A stretch of 64,000 nucleotides of DNA from Siniperca chuatsi. Its lineage: Eukaryota; Chordata; Actinopteri; Centrarchiformes; Sinipercidae. Shown piece after piece: positions 21,173 through 33,600 of the stretch. The DNA lies in the NCBI RefSeq assembly GCF_020085105.1, contig NC_058064.1, forward strand, positions 19,073,323-19,137,322, written 5' to 3'. Each line of letters starts with the position of its first letter. Positions within the stretch are counted from its first letter, which is position 1. The notes under the pieces were generated by a model that saw only the letters and a list, made by a program, of their open reading frames with translations, had not been told where the DNA came from and did no database searches. The position numbers and the translations under genes were made by a program.

Positions 21173-24100
21173 ATAAATATTACAGGTTAGACTATTAAGT
21201 GTGAGCTAGAAGGAAACTCTCCTGCCATGTTATCCCTCAGCCTGTCCATCACGTTGTTCCACTACTCAACCAGAGAAGCCGAGGAGGAGCGTAGAAACAG
21301 CAGTGTGTGGTGCTCTCTCTCTCTCTCGCTCTCCCTAGTTGACTGTTCCTTCACTTCGTCGACATTAAGCCTTAATACTAACAGCTGTAACACACACACA
21401 CATTGAATAGAGGAAATGCCTGTGTAAAACGACAACACCTTCACCATTTTGTTTTTCACACCTTCTGCTCTCTGGAGGAAGTGTTTTTTTGTTTGTTTTT
21501 TTTCCTGTTCTGCCTGAGCGGGAGTCTATGTGTTACAGGGCTTAAAGGACAGATGAGTTCAACAATAATTGCATAATTTTTCCGTCCTTTCATCAGTTTT
21601 GACTGTCTACCTGGTTTTGACCCTTGCCTGCTTTTCGACTTCAGTAACAGTGAACTTTTGTCTTACACTGACTGTCTTTGTGTCTAGCATTTGTTCATAT
21701 CCTGGCATAATTCTCTGGTTAGGCAATGACATTCTAAATTTATAGTATAATAAAAAATAACTCTCAACCCCACAAGTTGAATAAATATTTAAACAAATCT
21801 ACCAAAGAAGCTATTGTTTATCGTTGCATACACCTCCAATTAGTTGTTGTGGAGTCATCTTAACATGAACTAAAAAGAAAAATATTTTAGATCCTCAGCT
21901 TGAACAAGATTTCATTTGTTTGGAAATCCAAAGCAAAAAAAACAAACAAGAATATGTTTTTTGATGATGATGATGCTAACCTAAAGTTCCCAGCAGGTGT
22001 CCTCAGTCACATGCTATCTAACTAAAACTTTCTCCTGTTACCTACAACTTATTTACCATTTTCTTTTTATTCGGTATTAACATATGTGGATCATCACACA
22101 GTTCAGCAGAGTTTGTCAAATGTGATTCATTTTATTTTCAGAAACAAGTCGGCTTACAATTCATTGTATTGATGCTAAATAGATCAATAAAAAACATTAC
22201 AACTGTACAACTGCTCTGTGAAGTATATGTGATTAGCTGAAATACACACATAAGTCAGTGTGGAAAAGCTTTCATGCTCTTTTCTCTGATACTACTCTGA
22301 CCAGATGTATTTGTGAAGCATCCTCGTTCACATTGTTGTATGAAACACCTCAATATCATCAATTACAATCTATTCATTTTGTACAGCACACAAAGAAAAA
22401 TCCATTTCCGGCATTAGTGCCATGATCGCTGCTCATTAGGGAGAATAATCAATCTTACTTTAAAAGCATTATTTTTAGACTGAGTAAATTCACACAACAA
22501 AGCATTAAATCACATTACATTTGGCGGGCACTTTTGTGCAAAGCGGCTTACAATAAGTGCATTCAAACTAGAAAGAAACTGCTTCCTTTCCATTAGGCCA
22601 CTGGTCACACACTCAAAAGCTTTCACCGAGCTGTTAAGTGCTGATAGGTGCTCAACAAGGAACACCACAACCAGTTTTACTACTATTGTTTCTATTTGAC
22701 AGTGCATCCATTGATTATTAATGATAAATGACTATGCAATGATTAATGCCCAACTACTGCAGTATTGAACAATTGTATACTGTAATCCTTCACTGAACTC
22801 TGACACGCTCATACTTTATCGTTACACTCAGTGACAAAGGGGTGACTGTGTAAAGTACTCTAAATGGATGACATTAAATACATAGAAAAATGTGTAAATC
22901 TGTAATTTTGACAGAAATGTCTATCTATGTCTGTCTATTTAGTCCTGTTTGGTAGCAATTCAGTTTCATTTCCAGGGAAAATCTGTGAGGTCACCCCAGT
23001 GTTCTCCTCTACTGCTGTGCATTCAAAGTATGCTCAGATAAAACACCAAGTCTCCATATACAGTACAAATAAAACAGTGTCACCCATACATACCCGTAAC
23101 CTAATCATACCTATTACATAATCCATACCAACACACCACCCTGGTTACAAATCAAAAATAATGCAGATTAAATACAGTAACTGCCAGTAAAATAGAGCAT
23201 TGACACTGATGATCCTTCTGAAGCTTGTCTTCTTATTGAACTTGTGCTGTGTCACGAACCCTTCATATTTTGGGCTTTACAAAGAAAACCTTCACTTGAC
23301 CAAAATAAAAAATCTAAGATTGCCATGATGCTACAAATACTGTAGCCAGAAGGGCACCTCATTTTTATGTTGCCCCATATTTCATACAAATATATAAGGT
23401 GAACATTGGCCTAATTTGGGATGATTGCACAGTACATAAATGTACCAGTTTTGGAGTTGTTAATTGTTATGCTAAGTGGTTATTACGTTATGTTAACTGT
23501 TACCACCATACCAGTGTTCTCTCAAGTTTTAGCTGATTAACTACATATCATGCATACTTTACAGTTCCAAGCAGCCATTGGTTCTCACTATTGCATTATT
23601 GTTGTGAGGAAACGCAGTGCAGACTTTTCAAATCAATCAGAACTTAAAGCGAGATTATGTAACTTCTACAGATGTTCTTCTGTGTAACTTCTAGACTATA
23701 ACTATGTGTTTACTGAAAGCAGCTACTGTGACCATAAGTGGCTGTTAAAGTGTAATGGCACATTGAATACATTGTACAGTAAAAAAAAAATAATAATAAT
23801 AAATTGGTGTATTTGTATATCAAAATCCATCTTTTTTCTTTCTGTAAACTTTTTGATGACTCATCTTGAATTCTGGGGCATAAATGTATCCAATCAAATG
23901 TGATTTGGGGCGACCACTTAACCCTGCCCATCATATAAAAACCACTCTTGACCGTTAACTCACGAGTTGAAGCTAACAGAGCAGTGTCATAGTAGGTGGT
24001 GTGTGTTTAAATATAATTTGGAAAAAACCAAGCAGGAAACAACAAAGGTGTCTCCAGCTGAGGTATGCTGTGTTGTAATGTAATTTTGGCAAACACTGAG

Positions 24101-24184
24101 ACAGATTTGATGTTCACTGTGATAGATTACATAATTCAAATTCATACCCAGAAATTATTATTATATATTATTATTATTATAATA

Positions 24185-24395
24185 TTTGGTTGTCTGAGTC
24201 TCTTGTCAAAGCACATTTTTATCGGAAAGCATATCCTGATTTTATCTGAGCTGTCTGTTTATTTTATTGCTTTTGTGTATTTTATTTCTTTATATTTCAT
24301 CGTTCACTGTGGTATTTTATTTCTCTTGTTGTGAAGCACTTTGTACTTTGTTTTGATAAGTGCTCTATAAATAAAGTTTATATTTATTTTTTTAT
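24185..24395 (+). mobile_element. L2-like LINE 3' end
   Basis: Carries the end of the ORF2 region (TTTTTATCGGAAAGCATATC) and a tail with GAAGCACTTTGTACTTTG and CTCTATAAATAAAGTTTA, typical of fish L2 3' ends. It is the same family as the minus-strand element at 40690-41325. Confidence 0.6.
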
Positions 24396-24655
24396 TTAAA
24401 TAAGTTTTAAGTGATTTTTGTATCATGTGGAAATTGATGGAAACATGCTAAATCAGAGGTATGGTCCTTTAAAGACCGATGGACTTGATGGCGCCACTAC
24501 TTTTTTTTCTCCACATTTCTTTCAGTTTCACCCTTCACTTGTTTTCTCACAGTACACTCTAATAAAAATAAGTTGGAATTACCTGGCTGGCATGAAAGTT
24601 GTTGAAAATAAAACCTAAACAAAAAGTTACTTGATCTTACACCAATAATCCATAT

Positions 24656-27600
24656 TCATAACACCACACAGTAGCTCCATTTCTTTGGATCTTGTGGTGT
24701 GTCAGGCTCCTGGATGGAAGTCTCCTGCCGCAGGAACTGGTCCCAGTCTGGCCTGCGAACTGGTAGCTCTGTCTGGAAGTGGTTCCAGAACCTGGAGACC
24801 GACGGGACATATTAAAGTTGAGGACATTTACAATTAATGGGCATCACAATGAATCAAAGCAACAGTAACCATTGTGTTTATTGTGCTTCCATCTCTCAGT
24901 ATTGTGTTCCATATGATCTAAGACTGATTTAGCAAAATCTGATCAGATAAAAACCTGTATCATAAGTATAACAAGGCTCCAAAGATGTTACATGATGTAT
25001 TACGAAATATTTCAAATAGGATTAAGCAAAAATCTCAAGTGTGCTTGCAGTCGAAAATTTGCTGTTGAAACATTTGAAGTAGTTGAAATACTGAAATTAG
25101 TTGAAGTGGCAGTTGAAATGGAATTTTTAAAGAATTTGGAGTTTCAGTTTAAGTGTTAGCACTGAATGAAGTTGAAGTGTTAATTTGAGTGCAAGCACTG
25201 AGTGAAGTTGAAGTGAAAATGCTGAAAGGAGTTAAAGAGTCCCTTGAAGTTAAGCACTGAGAGGAACTGAAATTGTCAAAGTGTGATAAATGGAGCTGGA
25301 AGTGTCAGCTACGGAGTAATCACTGAAAGCAGATGAAGTCTCAATTAAACAACAACAGTGTGACAGCAGTGGAAGTGTCAGTTGCGATGTAAGCACTTAC
25401 AGTCATTGCATTGTCAGTTGGAGAGTTGAAAGTGGTAGAAATGTCAGTTGAAGAGAAAGAGATGAAGGCAGTTGAAATGTAAGTTGATGTGTAACCACTG
25501 AGAGCAGTAGAATTGTCAAATGGGATGGAAGCAATCATACAACTACTAATGTTTACAGGCAACACTGAATCTCGTTAGACTAAACCTCAAACAAACAGTG
25601 GAGGGAAGTGACACTAGCTAAGTCAGACCAAACAAACTACCGTCTTTTTTATGTCCTTGTTTACAGTTTAATTTGACATGTTGTCGCTATGGTCACCACC
25701 CCAAGGTCCCTTTAACTTGGGGTGTCAGTGTGTGTAGATTCAGCCTGCTGCACTGTGAGATCTAGGAGGAAGTGTGTGAATGCAGGTTTGTTTTGAAGTA
25801 AACAAACAATGTTTTATAAGTAGGAGTGTTCTTCTAAAAACTGTGCCTGTGTTCAAAATACTGATGCATGTACTGTATGCAGATACTTCATTTCTGTATT
25901 CTGAATGTTTTCATTTCATTACAACCCTGCACACGAATAAAGACGGTCCCTGCTGTTGTGATCAGTAGCAAATGTCTGGTGTTGTTTTCTGCTTTTTACT
26001 GAACCTTGATGTTTTTGATATATGAGATGAAGTGTGTGTACCTGTGGTGGTAGATATCCGGGTCTCGGCTTATGCGGTTCTGGAAGCCGATGTACAGGTT
26101 ATCCCAGAGGAGGCCATGCTGCACCACGTATCTCATCACCCCAATCCTGTTTTTAATCTTTAGGGAGGAAACCAAGAAACATCAGAGTTACTGCTCTGTC
26201 AAAGTCTGAGTTTTCAGAGTTGTGCACCTCTTTTTTCACTTTCTGCATAATATGACACATTGTTAAGTGGTAACACAAATACATTGGTTTTTCTTGGCTT
26301 TTAAAAGTAATCTCTGTGATTCAATAGTAGTATACAGTAATTCATTTAGTTTGGGAAGTGGTGTCATGGTTTTGGGTTTTTGTCCTGTTATTTCCTGTTT
26401 TATTTTGTAATATTCTCCCTCCCTCTTGTGTCTGGTAGTTTTGCTTCATGTCTGATTGCTAGTTAATTTTAATCTCTGTGAACTGATCTTTTAAGCTTGC
26501 TCTTGTGAAGTGTGAACTTGTATAAGACAGGGCTGGGTTGTTGTCTTTGATGTGCTGGAAGCTAGTGTGCTTAATCAGAGTTGGGCTGAGTGCCACAGGG
26601 CAGCAGGTGTTTCTGCCTTTGTACATTGTTTTATTTAATTAGTATTGCTTATGTCATGATATCCTCAAGGAATGACTCAACTTTGAAAAGCACAGTACAT
26701 AACGTGCATTTAATTTGTCAGCTGTTAAGCTACCAGTAGAGAGGCTTCCAAGCAGTGGTTATTCTGAACAATGAACTTATTATTTTAAGATCATTTGACT
26801 CTTAATAATATTTACATGAATCACGTTGAAGGTACAACACCCATTGAGTGTCACAGAAAAACAAAGATGGCTGAAGCTCTTCACAAGCGACCTTTCTAAC
26901 CATCCCAACCACCCGCTCCTGGCAAGAAACCACGTTCTGCAGAGAAGAAGCAAAACGAGTAAATACTGGCGTGGCTTTCCACCGCTGGAGACCGTTCTTG
27001 GCGAGTAAAGGGATGCGGTTTGATGCTGAACTCGCAACATTTCTTTTAGACTATAACATCTAACGTTAGTGAATGTAGCAAAATGTATCTTTAGTGCAAC
27101 TAATGACAACACACACTGTACCGAATAACATTCCAATGGCTTTGATGTGGCAGTTTTCTTGCTGAAACTGAGCAAGTTATAACGTAAACTATAGGCCGAC
27201 GCCACACGTGAAGATTATTTGATAGCAGTGTTATTTTTGACCGGCTCTGAGTTTCAGCAGTTTAATCAAATTTTGCATATTCTTGCCCTGCTGTTAGTAG
27301 GTGGCTTTTTTTCATAACTGATGACTATAAATTGAGAGAGCCCGAATGAACTGGTTCACCATAATGTAACCACTTGTTATTACTGCAAGGAGATGAGGCA
27401 AGATTCGAAGTTTGGAAAGTTTGCTATACATTTTTGAGGACATTGCAAAGTTTATTACGCATATCTAACTGTACAGAATCTTGAACAGTGTCATTGTTGC
27501 AATTAGTAAATCATGTAGTTTGTGCACAAGGTATGAAGAAATGCTGACAATGAAATGGTGAAATACTGCCCCCTATTTGTTTGGCGCATGTGGCCAGGAA

Positions 27601-30600
27601 TTACACATTGTACCTTAAAATATTTCCAGCTCTATTATGCTGCTGTGTGTTGTTTGCCTGGTGCTTTACGTCTCACCTCTATGTAGGAGTGCTCTCTGTC
27701 AGGCCTCTTGGTGGGGAACGACAGATCCACAAAATCCACCAAGTAGTCGTAGCCATCAGTGAGGGGTTCAAAGTTGTCATCGGTCTCAATCACCTTGAAT
27801 ATACATGTTGGGACATTTACATTTCATCAAACAGACATCCACTGTTGATAACAGAAAGGAAGAGAGGGTCAGCCAATAGGACCAGTTTTCAGTTCACAAT
27901 AAGCTCAGTACCCAAGGGAACAGACTGGGGCTTTTTAAAGAAAGCAGCTGAGGAGGACCACTCAAAGCTGTAAGGAAAGAGGTGATGAGGAAACAGACGA
28001 GTGTTCAATCGAATCCGTTTCTGTGTGGCATTGGAGTCAGAAAGCAAACAAACAGACCAGAGCGGTAGCTTTTTAAATCTCAGTGTTGCATGATATGAAT
28101 TCCACATTCCTTTCAGTTTCTGTTGAGCTACAAAAACAAACAACGCAGCTTCTTCCAACCTGCCAACTGACTAAACCAGCTGGCCTCCACTTTTGGTCCA
28201 GAATGAAATATCTCAACAACTATTAGATTGCTACAAAATTTTGTACACACATTTCTGGTACCTAAAGGATGAATCCTTGTGACTTTGGTTATCCCCTGAC
28301 TTTTCCTCCAGTGCCACCATGACTTAAAATTTTCAATTTGTTCAAACCTTTTATCACCAAATACCTGCAGAACTCATGCCATTCATCAGCCTCAGCTGTA
28401 CTTTATGTTTAGCAGTAATTAGCAAATGTTAGGATGCTAAGATGGTGAACATGGTAAACATTATACCTGCTAAACATCAGCAACTATCCTACAAACACTG
28501 TTTGTAGGATAGTAAAGGTTCTGCCATAAACACTAAATCTCCTCACAAATCATCAAAATTACTGATAGAATTCCACTTTTTCGCTCTGCAAGGTCTTGCG
28601 AGGTACACAAGGAATTGTTAGATTTCACCAAACTACACACAGACTTTTTATAATCCTCTTTTGATAGCAGAAAGTGTGACAGGAAATGAGGGCAGAGGAT
28701 GACATGCAACAAAGGCTGGAATTGAACTGTGGATGTTGCAATTACAGCGCCGTAGACCCCCAGGCCAGAACAAAGCACCAGAGCAACAGAACTATGTGCC
28801 ACCAAAGGTAATTAATATGCTGCAGTGCTCAGGAAAGTTTATGCAAAGGAAGATCTTGCTTGTAGTATATTTACCCGCACAACAAGGTTGTAGTTTTGAA
28901 AGCCTGCCCAGGTGTAATAAAACTGGATCCAGCTTTCATGTTTAAATATCTCACAGGTGATGGCGCGGTTAAGTTCATCCACATACAAGTCGAAATCCCA
29001 TCTGTCCTTGTAGATTTTTGCACTGGCTGGGGGGTTGGTGATGGCCTCACTATGTTATGTAGTGTAGTAAAGAAAATATTCATATAAAAGATGAAACTGT
29101 AGTTTTAAGGATAACTTTGGTTTATTACAATTTAGATCATTTTTTTGTAGTTTGGCCATCATTCCTGTTGGTAAAAATAACATTGTACTCACCAAGTTAA
29201 TTGACCTTTCGCTAAGCCCAGTGCGTCATAGTGACTGTTGCTACATCTGTCAAGCTTTCCGTTCTCACATGGTCCTTATGCAGTTTACAGTGATAACAGT
29301 GGCAGATTTACCATTCAACATTCTTAGTAATTTTTGAAACAATGGATGGATCTCAGACAGAGGCAATTAGACAAAAGCAGCTTCTCATTTCTAGCCGGCA
29401 AACGTCAATTTTGTCGCTGAAATGACAACTGTCTCTGGCAGATTTTATCAGCTGTAGCTAGCTAGCTAATTAATGCCAACTCTTGTGAGTTGGTTTGAAA
29501 ACGATGTCTCCGACTAACTCATTTAAAAACTAGAACCATGTAAAAAGGTCTTAAATATACAATTAATGGCTACATACAGTATACTGTGCTGAAAGACTGA
29601 GGCTGAAGCTTCATGTTCCCAGAAAATGTCAGCATCCCGGCAATAAAAAAACAGCATTGTTCTTGTATTGCAGGGTAGAGCTAGTTAGCCCTAGTATTAT
29701 AGTGCATTATGATAAGGAAAAATGTAAGATCAGGTGGTTGTTGTTGTTGTTGTTATATTCTAACATAATCCCTGTTTGGATACTTAGCTTAGTATAGCAA
29801 AACATACTTGAAAAAGCAACAGGTTAGATTTATGCTTTATTGTTAGAATTTTTACTTTTATTAGTGAAAAGGCTAGAATGAGGACTAACATAACGCTATT
29901 TCGGGTATGACTTTGTTTTACCAAAATCCAAACCATACTACATAGTGGATGTTTCAGTCCTGAACAGGGCTTTTCCTAATGTAACCTCACAAAATAATGT
30001 AACGTTAGTCAGTGATGTGCTCCTTGGACTTGTAAATAGGCCTATGTTAGCATTACTACTGGGTGTAATAATGTTTGCAGATTTACGAGTGAGCAGCCAA
30101 ACACACTGTTGTGGTTTTGGAAAGGCTATAAAAAAACCATTCAAACTCTTTACACACAGAGAGCCGTTTGTACTAGAGCTGGTCCGTGTAGTTCATTATC
30201 ATGTTACACATGGATATTGGGTAATGCGTTTTTATGCTGTGCTTAGCACCAAGTTGAGTGCCAAAAACATTACATTTTGGTTAACCTTAAGGGGCAGGAC
30301 CAGTTACTGTGACTCTCCTAATAATAAACCTAATAAACCACCTGAGAGCGGTTTGAACTGGCCTGAGAGAGAGATTCTTACTGACATTTCATTTGCACTC
30401 ACTTTCTTTAGTTTTGCCACTAAATGAAGTGGTTTAGATAGTCTCGATAAACTGTTGGCTTGTTTACAACCAGTCTGATCGTCTGAATGCTCGCGTTTCT
30501 TCTCTCAGATCTTAATAGAGTGTTATTATACCGAGTAGAAATGATGGCCAAAACTAAACAATCTGTTTGAACACTGCCTTGACATTTATCTAGTTGTAAC

Positions 30601-33600
30601 GTACTAACTGAGTAAACAGTCTTTGTCCTTTCCCACAGTCAGACATGGGATAAAAACACACACACAGAGTGCTTGAGGTGTTGTCAACCTGTTAGTGGGG
30701 TCTCTCAGAGCGAGGCCGAGGTCCAGCACAGCGCCTGGCTTGGGCGTCCATGTCTTGATGTCTGGTGCGTGCTTATTGATGAGCGCATTGAGGTCCTCTG
30801 CACTGTTTTTAATATTTGTATCCTTAATGTATCTGTACACACACACAAACACACACACACACAGTAGAGACATAGACAAACACACACTTTTAGAAGGACC
30901 CAAGAATATCAATAAGCCAGGTTTGTACACGTAGTTACTGTTTAGCAGTTTCAGTTCATGTTTATTCATATTAAAGATTATTTTCCAAGATAAACTGCAT
31001 ATCAACTCAAGTCTGAAATTGCATTAAACATATCAGCTGCATCAACTGTGAGGGAAATGTGAAGGCTATTAAAATCCATTTCTCCTTGGCTGTAAATTAG
31101 TTATTATCATCCACTGATCTTGTACAAATCCTGGTCAACCCCTCTGTACAAACTCTACCTGTCAGATGGATGAGCCTCCACAAAATAGCCAGCGAACGGG
31201 CAGTAGATCCTCGGCTGCAGGGACTTCACCAGCAGAGCTTTGTAATTCAGCAGCTTCTTCCTTTCATTCTTGATAAACCCTGCCTTCCAGGTATCTTGGT
31301 ATGGTCAAACAACATCATCTTTATGTCAGCAGTGTGAGATGCACCAAATATACCTGACCATGGGTGTACTGCACCCACATTCGGCAGGAAAATTGCATTT
31401 CAGGCCGAAGCTTAATTGTCTACAGTAAAACTTAAAAGGTATAAACATGAGAACATGGAGTGAAAGCAACAGAATGGTTATAATATAAAAGGTGTTAATA
31501 TATATCTATTTTGCTCACTGACTTTAAATAATCATGCCATTGTAAAATGTACATTAGGGTATAACTTTCTCTTTCAGTAGTTTCAGTTGAAAGTGAATGT
31601 AAAAGGACCAAGTGGATAGACTAAACTATCGTATTTAACATGACTGTTTTTGGGTTGATTCATGATTTATCTAAAAGATTAAAACCTAACTATACTGTGG
31701 TGTGCAGTGAGGTGAAATTCCCAACAACTGAAGTGAGCCTCACCACTGTATTTCCCGCCATAGAAGGTCATGGGGAATCCAGATGCCCCCCCGGCAAAGT
31801 CACTCAACATTAAGTCCACATTCTGTGGTAGCTTGCCCCCATTTGGCCTGGTGCAGTCCACAGTGTTCAGGATCATGTGACCTGCGATCACAACACATTT
31901 AAACAATCCAATCATATGTATGTTTTTACTCTGCAACTGTAGTGATGGTATTTAAAATATGAAAAGCACTGAAAAGCATGCACCTTTATATTCAACAAGG
32001 ATGCAGGTGTCCATTTCGGGATGTACACCATCCATCAGGATCATGAATCTCAGGTGTTCGTCAATCTGATAGAGACCAAGGGACAGGGTTGTGAGTAATT
32101 ACAGTATTGCTATTTTCGCTGTGGAGTGTTTTCATTTCTAGCAGTTTTCTATTTAAAAATGTGTTTATTTCTGTGGGGGTGGGCATAGATAGTGATAAGA
32201 AGAAGAGGATCTCTGTTTTTGCTTGCTGAAAGTGTGTGTGTGTGAGTATGAATAAATAAAAGACGAGATCTATAGAGCGCCCTGCTGCGTCCGTGTAGAC
32301 CTGCTACAATTTCATATTGGCATTATTCCTAATTATTTTATTCATTATGAAAGAGGTTTTTGTCATTGCCCTTGGACCAGATGTGAGCAGCAGTGACTTA
32401 CATCTTGCCAGACACCAAAAGGAACAATGTTGATGTTGGTCACCTTAACTTGGCTTTGCTCCAAATACCTGTTGCATCAAGACAGAGAGAGGGACATGTG
32501 AATAATGGAATAATGGTTACCTAAAACGTTTTAAAATAATGTGGATTAAACGGAGTGCCATCACTTTACTAACCAAAAGACAGGTCTCGATGTGTCACCA
32601 ACATAAATGGGGACATCTGGCCTCCTCTCTGACAAGACCTTCAGTGTGGGGTAACTAGAAAAGATACAGGACAGGTCAGATCCCTACACGGTATTATTCT
32701 TTCTTTTACAAACTATCTAAATTCCGACACCCTTTTAAGTTAAAACTATAAGTAAATGAAATTCCCAAACCACGATCAGATTGACTTGGCTGGAAAATGA
32801 GAAAAGTTGGGTGGGGCGGCTGCATCGTCAGGGCACGGCTGTATTTCAGCAGTCACTGGGAGATGAATCAATCGAGCAATAGAAGACATAAAGTCACAGT
32901 CACTGAATGCCTTTTAAAAGTGTTTATGACTTGGAGTCTCACAATTCTGACATCCATATCTCATAATTACGACATAAAGATCTTGTAAATCCGTATTTGA
33001 CAATAAAAAAAAGTTATAAAAATAAATTGAATAATAAACACTTTGACAGTATCTATAGTTGTGCTTGGCCCACCATGTGGCCATAAAAGGAGAGACACCA
33101 AAAGTCCCTTAAATTAACCGATTTATTTACAAAAACATAAATTGCAAAAAGAGATGAGACGTGGATGGCAGTAAAGTCAGTGCTGTACGTGAGTGGAAGT
33201 GTGGGAAATATGGTGTGCAAGTGTTGGTGGAAAAAATTATAATGAAACCAAACAAAGCGCATAGAAAGTCTCTCCAAGAGGACAATAATAGCTTTTATAG
33301 AGACTGGAAACACTCCCAGTCAGCCCCAGGTGAACAGGCCCGCCTATCAATTACATGAACCTGCAAGACAAGAGCAAACAAGGCCCAACCACACAGGCCA
33401 GAGGGCCATCACACATTATTTTCTTTACCTCTTTTGCTCCTCACCGCGAGTGGGACAATAATTCTTTCATAGACTGATCTGACATAAGACGACAACAACA
33501 GCTCAAAATTGGCTCAATAACTGTTTGTGGTTTATTGATTTAATTCGCTTTGTGCAAAGAAGATGATGATTTAGTGATAAACTTTCTGAGTGTTCTTAAT

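Larger units (their letters stand above)
15488..24655. other. glipr1/cmah intergenic region
   Basis: About 9.2 kb without a supportable protein gene. It holds family E repeat, a LINE fragment, a family F repeat, the foldback element at 20981-21172 and an L2-type 3' tail. The block near 18862-18960, with a TGTAAAAAAATGGACGTAGT phrase, looks like another common fish repeat. The rest is unassigned AT-rich sequence that should include the glipr1 promoter. Confidence 0.7.

Noticed and set aside
30604..31005. Extended open frame around cmah coding exon 10
   Set aside because: Only 30832-30689 is exon. The rest reads through introns, including the CA/TG repeat.
33050..33430. Possible LTR or other mobile element between cmah exons
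   Set aside because: The sequence has a repeat-like look, but I could not find matching termini, a target duplication or a coding domain.
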